A stretch of 9,574 nucleotides of DNA from Bacteroidales bacterium (GTDB taxonomy: Bacteria > Bacteroidota > Bacteroidia > Bacteroidales > UBA7960): contig SLDN01000109.1 in NCBI GenBank assembly GCA_007125275.1, positions 1 through 9,574 on the forward strand, written 5' to 3'. A program made the position numbers and the translations under genes. The notes below the pieces were generated by a model. The model saw only the letters and a list, made by a program, of their open reading frames with translations, had not been told where the DNA came from and made no database searches. The stretch's first letter is position 1, and each line of letters opens with the position of its first letter. Of the stretch, positions 7,215-9,574 are shown in pieces.

Positions 7215-8234
7215 TTGAAGTCAAATATCAGACGGTATGTTAAAGTGCTGATATCCCTTTCACTGGGGCTGTTATTGCTATGGCTGATTATGCGGGGTCA
7301 GAACACCGGACTCATCGTGGAAGAGCTGCGCCGGGCAAACTACTGGTGGATCGCCCTCGCAATGCTATGTGCCCTGCTGAGCCACTGGCTACGAGCCATC
7401 AGGTGGAACAGGCTGATCCGGACAATGGGCTATAAAACCAGTGCCATGCAGACATTTTATGCGGTCATGACAGGCTATCTGACCAACATGGCTGTGCCCC
7501 GCATGGGCGAAATAACCCGCTGCATCACCCTGGGAAAGGCCTCCGGTACACCTTTCAATGCCCTGGCCGGCACCGTGGTGGCTGAACGGGTGTTTGACTT
7601 CTTTACCCTCGTTGCCATTGTGTTCCTGACCATTATCCTTCAGTTCAGCTTCCTGAAAAGTTTTATCAACCGCCTGTTCTGGAACCCCCTCATTGAAAAA
7701 ACCACAGACAACTGGCTGCCTCTGGCAATCATCGCCGTCGTCGTTGCAGTCTTCTTTATTGTCATGATAGTGTTATTGCGAAAAAAACTTGCCAACCCAA
7801 GGCAAGGCAGCCTCTTTTATAAAGTGAAAAGACAGTTCAGCGGCTTTCTTAACGGCATCAAAACGATCAAAAGGATGCGCGGGAAAGGATGGTTCATCCT
7901 GCACACGGCATTGATATGGGGTCTCTACTACCTCACCGTTTACCTTTGTTTTTTTGCCATCCCGGCCACTTCGCACCTTTCACCCTTTGTAGGGTTTACC
8001 CTGCTGGCTGTGGGCAGCCTGGGCATCCTGGCACCCGTGCCCGGCGGAATAGGTACCTACCACTTTCTTACCATCATCACACTGACAGAACTATACAGCA
8101 TAGCCTCCGAATCAGCCACTTCATACGCCTATATCACGCACGCCAACCAGATTATTGTAAACCTCGTTGCCGGTATTTTCTCCTGGATCATGCTCTCTGT
8201 GCAAAACAGAAAAAGCGCGAAGCGCGGAACATAA
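7215..8234 (+). CDS. Flippase-like integral membrane protein (lysylphosphatidylglycerol synthase TM region / UPF0104 family)
   Basis: The 339-residue protein has about seven to nine hydrophobic segments (near 11-27, 43-59, 122-146, 168-188, 226-249, 256-275 and 308-328). It carries motifs of the UPF0104 family: LRAIRWNRLI (59-68), MAVPRMGEITRC (92-103), AERVFDFF (123-130) and PVPGGIGTYH (274-283). These resemble the membrane domain of MprF, which moves lipids, but there is no aminoacyl-transferase domain. The substrate is unknown; an envelope lipid is plausible. The start is TTG 7215 (MKSNIRRY), 9 bp after panD; the next in-frame Met (26) would cut the first membrane segment. The last residues (KSAKRGT) are encoded by the first copy of a 17-bp repeat, so the tail is probably not functionally constrained. 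Confidence 0.88.
   Translation: MKSNIRRYVKVLISLSLGLLLLWLIMRGQNTGLIVEELRRANYWWIALAMLCALLSHWLRAIRWNRLIRTMGYKTSAMQTFYAVMTGYLTNMAVPRMGEITRCITLGKASGTPFNALAGTVVAERVFDFFTLVAIVFLTIILQFSFLKSFINRLFWNPLIEKTTDNWLPLAIIAVVVAVFFIVMIVLLRKKLANPRQGSLFYKVKRQFSGFLNGIKTIKRMRGKGWFILHTALIWGLYYLTVYLCFFAIPATSHLSPFVGFTLLAVGSLGILAPVPGGIGTYHFLTIITLTELYSIASESATSYAYITHANQIIVNLVAGIFSWIMLSVQNRKSAKRGT
8210..8226 (+). repeat. 17-bp direct repeat, copy 1 (inside the flippase-like gene)
   Basis: AAAAAGCGCGAAGCGCG occurs here and again, base for base, at 8233-8249. This copy encodes part of the C-terminal tail of the membrane protein. It contains GCGAAGC (8217-8223), within a possible hairpin of four G-C pairs closing a GAA loop (8215-8225). 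Confidence 0.9.
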
Positions 8235-8249
8235 AAAGCGCGAAGCGCG
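8233..8249 (+). repeat. 17-bp direct repeat, copy 2
   Basis: This is an exact second copy of the sequence at 8210-8226, with its start 23 bp downstream. The copy begins just before the end of the TAA stop codon (8232-8234) and opens the heptad tract that follows. Confidence 0.9.
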
Positions 8250-8268
8250 AAGCTGGAAGCTCGAAGGA
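8234..8268 (+). repeat. Degenerate 7-bp tandem repeat tract A (nnAAGCn)
   Basis: Five consecutive heptads read AAAAGCG, CGAAGCG, CGAAGCT, GGAAGCT and CGAAGGA. In another register, two adjacent units are exact GCGAAGC (8240-8246 and 8247-8253). The tract is non-coding, lies directly after the flippase-like gene, and is richer in G+C than the leader that follows it. Confidence 0.8.
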
Positions 8269-8288
8269 TTCGCGGAAGATCTGCCACT

Positions 8289-8323
8289 AACAGCTAAAAG
8301 CGAACAGCCAATAGCTAAAAGCC
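8289..8323 (+). repeat. Degenerate 7-bp tandem repeat tract B (AAnAGCn)
   Basis: Five consecutive heptads read AACAGCT, AAAAGCG, AACAGCC, AATAGCT and AAAAGCC. All fit AAnAGCn. The tract ends 7 bp before the rfaE2 start codon, so it forms most of the sequence immediately upstream of that gene. It shares the 7-bp period and AGC core of tract A but differs in flanking bases. Confidence 0.8.
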
Positions 8324-8330
8324 CAAAATA

Positions 8331-8840
8331 ATGAATTACAGCAAACACAAACACTTACAACACAAGATCTTTCAGTTGGAAGAAATGGATCGGCTCAGAC
8401 GTATGATACACTACCTGCGTTTCACCGAACGCCGGATTGCCTTTACCAATGGCTGTTTCGACATCCTCCACGCAGGCCACGTCGACTATCTGGCCCGCGC
8501 TGCCGATGAGGCCGATGTGCTTGTCGTTGGTCTTAACACCAACGACTCGGTGCGGCGCATAAAGGGAAAGCACAGACCTCTCAATGATCAGGGGGCACGT
8601 GCAAAATTGCTGGCAGCACTTTCGTTTGTAGATGCGGTGGTGCTTTTTGAAGAAGACACCCCCGCTCAACTCATCAGCACCATCCTGCCCGATGTGCTCA
8701 TCAAGGGTGATGACTGGCAGGCGGATGACATCGTTGGCGCCGACGTGGTACGTAAAAACGATGGCCGTGTGCTTACCCTGCCTTTGCTTGAGGGATACTC
8801 CACAAGCCTTCTCATCAAAAAAATCAAAGAATCACAGTAA
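8331..8840 (+). CDS. rfaE2: D-glycero-beta-D-manno-heptose 1-phosphate adenylyltransferase
   Basis: This cytoplasmic enzyme transfers AMP from ATP to heptose-1-phosphate, giving ADP-heptose for the LPS core or other glycans. The 169 residues contain the nucleotidyltransferase motif TNGCFDILHAGHVDYL (39-54, HxGH at 47-50), GLNTNDSVRRIKGKHRPLND (67-86), FVDAVVLFEEDTP (99-111), PDVLIKGDDW (120-129), IVGADVV (134-140) and the C-terminal EGYSTSLLIKKI (154-165). These fit the C-terminal half of E. coli HldE, found alone in many Bacteroidota. Glycerol-3-phosphate cytidylyltransferase is a more distant alternative, disfavoured by the PDVL-IKG and GYSTS segments. The ATG at 8331 gives the family's usual N-terminal length; Met19 would be short. 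The partner kinase (HldE1), GmhA and GmhB are not in this window. A 96-bp gap with heptad repeats separates it from the upstream gene. Confidence 0.93.
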   Translation: MNYSKHKHLQHKIFQLEEMDRLRRMIHYLRFTERRIAFTNGCFDILHAGHVDYLARAADEADVLVVGLNTNDSVRRIKGKHRPLNDQGARAKLLAALSFVDAVVLFEEDTPAQLISTILPDVLIKGDDWQADDIVGADVVRKNDGRVLTLPLLEGYSTSLLIKKIKESQ

Positions 8841-8875
8841 CAGTCTGAAAAAAAAGCTTTTAAGAAAAAATAACA

Positions 8876-8904
8876 TTGCAACAGTCCTTTTATGACTAAT
8901 TTCG
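8876..8904 (+). promoter_or_regulatory. Candidate promoter for the S41 protease gene
   Basis: TTG (8876-8878) is followed after 18 bp by TAATTTCG (8897-8904), which matches the Bacteroidota -7 consensus TAnnTTTG at all but one fixed base. Transcription would begin near 8911, about 64 nt before the ATG. A 6-bp inverted repeat, ATCAAT-T-ATTGAT, lies just after the predicted start (8916-8928). Confidence 0.4.
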
Positions 8905-8974
8905 CATAAGCCCGGATCAATTATTGATGATGACATCCACTAAAACCTCCTGGCACACCTGATAAATAAGACAC

Positions 8975-9574
8975 ATGCGCAACATATCCAGAATATATCT
9001 TCCCATTGTGCTGGCGTTGGTCCTGGCCGCCGGTTTTGTGCTTGGCCTGCATCTGCGCACGCCAAAAAGCACCACCACAGACAGCCGGTTTTTTTCCATT
9101 GGTCTTGACCGCTACAACAAGGTGAATGATGTTATCAACTATATTTATGACTCATACGTTGACACCATTTCACGAGAACAGCTTACCGAGGAAACCATCC
9201 GCACCCTGCTTCGAAACCTTGACCCACACTCTTCTTACATCCCGGCATCCAGTTTCCGGCGAGTGAACGACCCGCTTATGGGCAGCTTCGAGGGCATAGG
9301 CATTGAGTTCAATATGATCAAAGACACCGTGGTGGTGATTGAGCCCATCGCGGGCGGGCCCAGCGAGAGGGCGGGTCTGATGCCCGGCGACCGCATCGTT
9401 ATGGTTAACGACACCACCATTGCCGGCATCAATATGTCGACAGGCGATGTGGTGAATAAGCTGATGGGCAAGAAAGGCACCGAGGTAAACATCTCCGTAT
9501 TCAGGATGGGACTTCCCGACCTTTTGAGTTTTACACTGGTGCGCGACAAAATCCCATCCTACAGCCTTGACATC
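8975..9574 (+). CDS. S41 family C-terminal processing peptidase (CtpA-like), 3' end outside window
   Basis: The first 200 codons of a gene that runs off the right edge. An N-terminal hydrophobic segment (about 8-25) after a basic start (MRNISR) is a signal peptide or anchor. The typical CtpA N-terminal helical region follows, ending in LRNLDPHSSYIP (79-90). A PDZ domain comes next, at about 102-188, with GSFEGIGIEF (103-112), AGGPSERAGLMPGDRI (126-141) and VNDTTIAGINMSTGDVVNKLMGKKGTEV (144-171). The order helical region, LDPHS, PDZ is characteristic of S41A proteases, which cut proteins at C-terminal regions in the periplasm. The catalytic Ser-Lys dyad would lie beyond the window, so activity cannot be judged. 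The ATG at 8975 is preceded by an AT-rich leader without a Shine-Dalgarno sequence. It probably has its own promoter. Confidence 0.92.
   Translation, partial: MRNISRIYLPIVLALVLAAGFVLGLHLRTPKSTTTDSRFFSIGLDRYNKVNDVINYIYDSYVDTISREQLTEETIRTLLRNLDPHSSYIPASSFRRVNDPLMGSFEGIGIEFNMIKDTVVVIEPIAGGPSERAGLMPGDRIVMVNDTTIAGINMSTGDVVNKLMGKKGTEVNISVFRMGLPDLLSFTLVRDKIPSYSLDI

Noticed and set aside
8210..8323. A CRISPR array.
   Set aside because: The units are 7 bp long, continuous and degenerate, with no spacers and no cas genes nearby.
5989..8840. PanC and RfaE2 as recent paralogues, because both carry an HAGH motif.
   Set aside because: HxGH is common to the whole nucleotidyltransferase superfamily. The rest of the two proteins does not match.
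8852..8861. AAAAGCTTTT palindrome after rfaE2 as a terminator.
   Set aside because: The palindrome leaves no loop and is almost all A-T, and no T run follows on the plus strand.

Overview
The window looks like chromosomal DNA of a Bacteroidota species, most likely of the Bacteroidales type. The evidence is a DUF4270 lipoprotein, a half-length GT5 starch-synthase-like protein beside panC, a stand-alone heptose-1-phosphate adenylyltransferase (RfaE2), promoters of the TTTG/TAnnTTTG type, and starts without Shine-Dalgarno sequences. No tRNA, rRNA, insertion sequence, phage gene or CRISPR array is visible. Most of it is housekeeping and cell-envelope DNA, not a mobile or defence island.

Layout. 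Positions 1-177 hold no gene. From 178 to 5823 five genes lie on the minus strand. In transcription order they are a short GT5-like protein, a DUF4270 lipoprotein with its own promoter, glmS, an exported flavodoxin-like protein, and a PfkB-family sugar kinase. From DUF4270 onward the gaps are 16 bp, 6 bp and a 4-bp overlap, which indicates one transcript. A 165-bp divergent promoter region (5824-5988) separates this cluster from the plus-strand genes: panC, panD, a flippase-like membrane protein, rfaE2 and the start of an S41 (CtpA-type) protease that runs off the right edge.

How the genes fit together. GlmS makes glucosamine-6-phosphate for peptidoglycan and lipid A. RfaE2 activates heptose for the LPS core or other glycans. 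The multi-span protein resembles the membrane domain of lysylphosphatidylglycerol synthases. DUF4270, the exported flavodoxin and the S41 protease are predicted to act outside the cytoplasm, so envelope biogenesis is a common theme (inference). PanC and PanD supply beta-alanine and pantothenate for coenzyme A.

The points most worth a second look are: (1) the GT5-like protein, which lacks the C-terminal half of the fold and key substrate-binding motifs but looks intact; (2) two degenerate 7-bp-period repeat tracts between the flippase-like gene and rfaE2, containing three copies of the very stable mini-hairpin sequence GCGAAGC and reaching into the upstream coding sequence; (3) a flavodoxin carrying a secretory signal. 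I found no clear sign of a wholly new multi-gene system.
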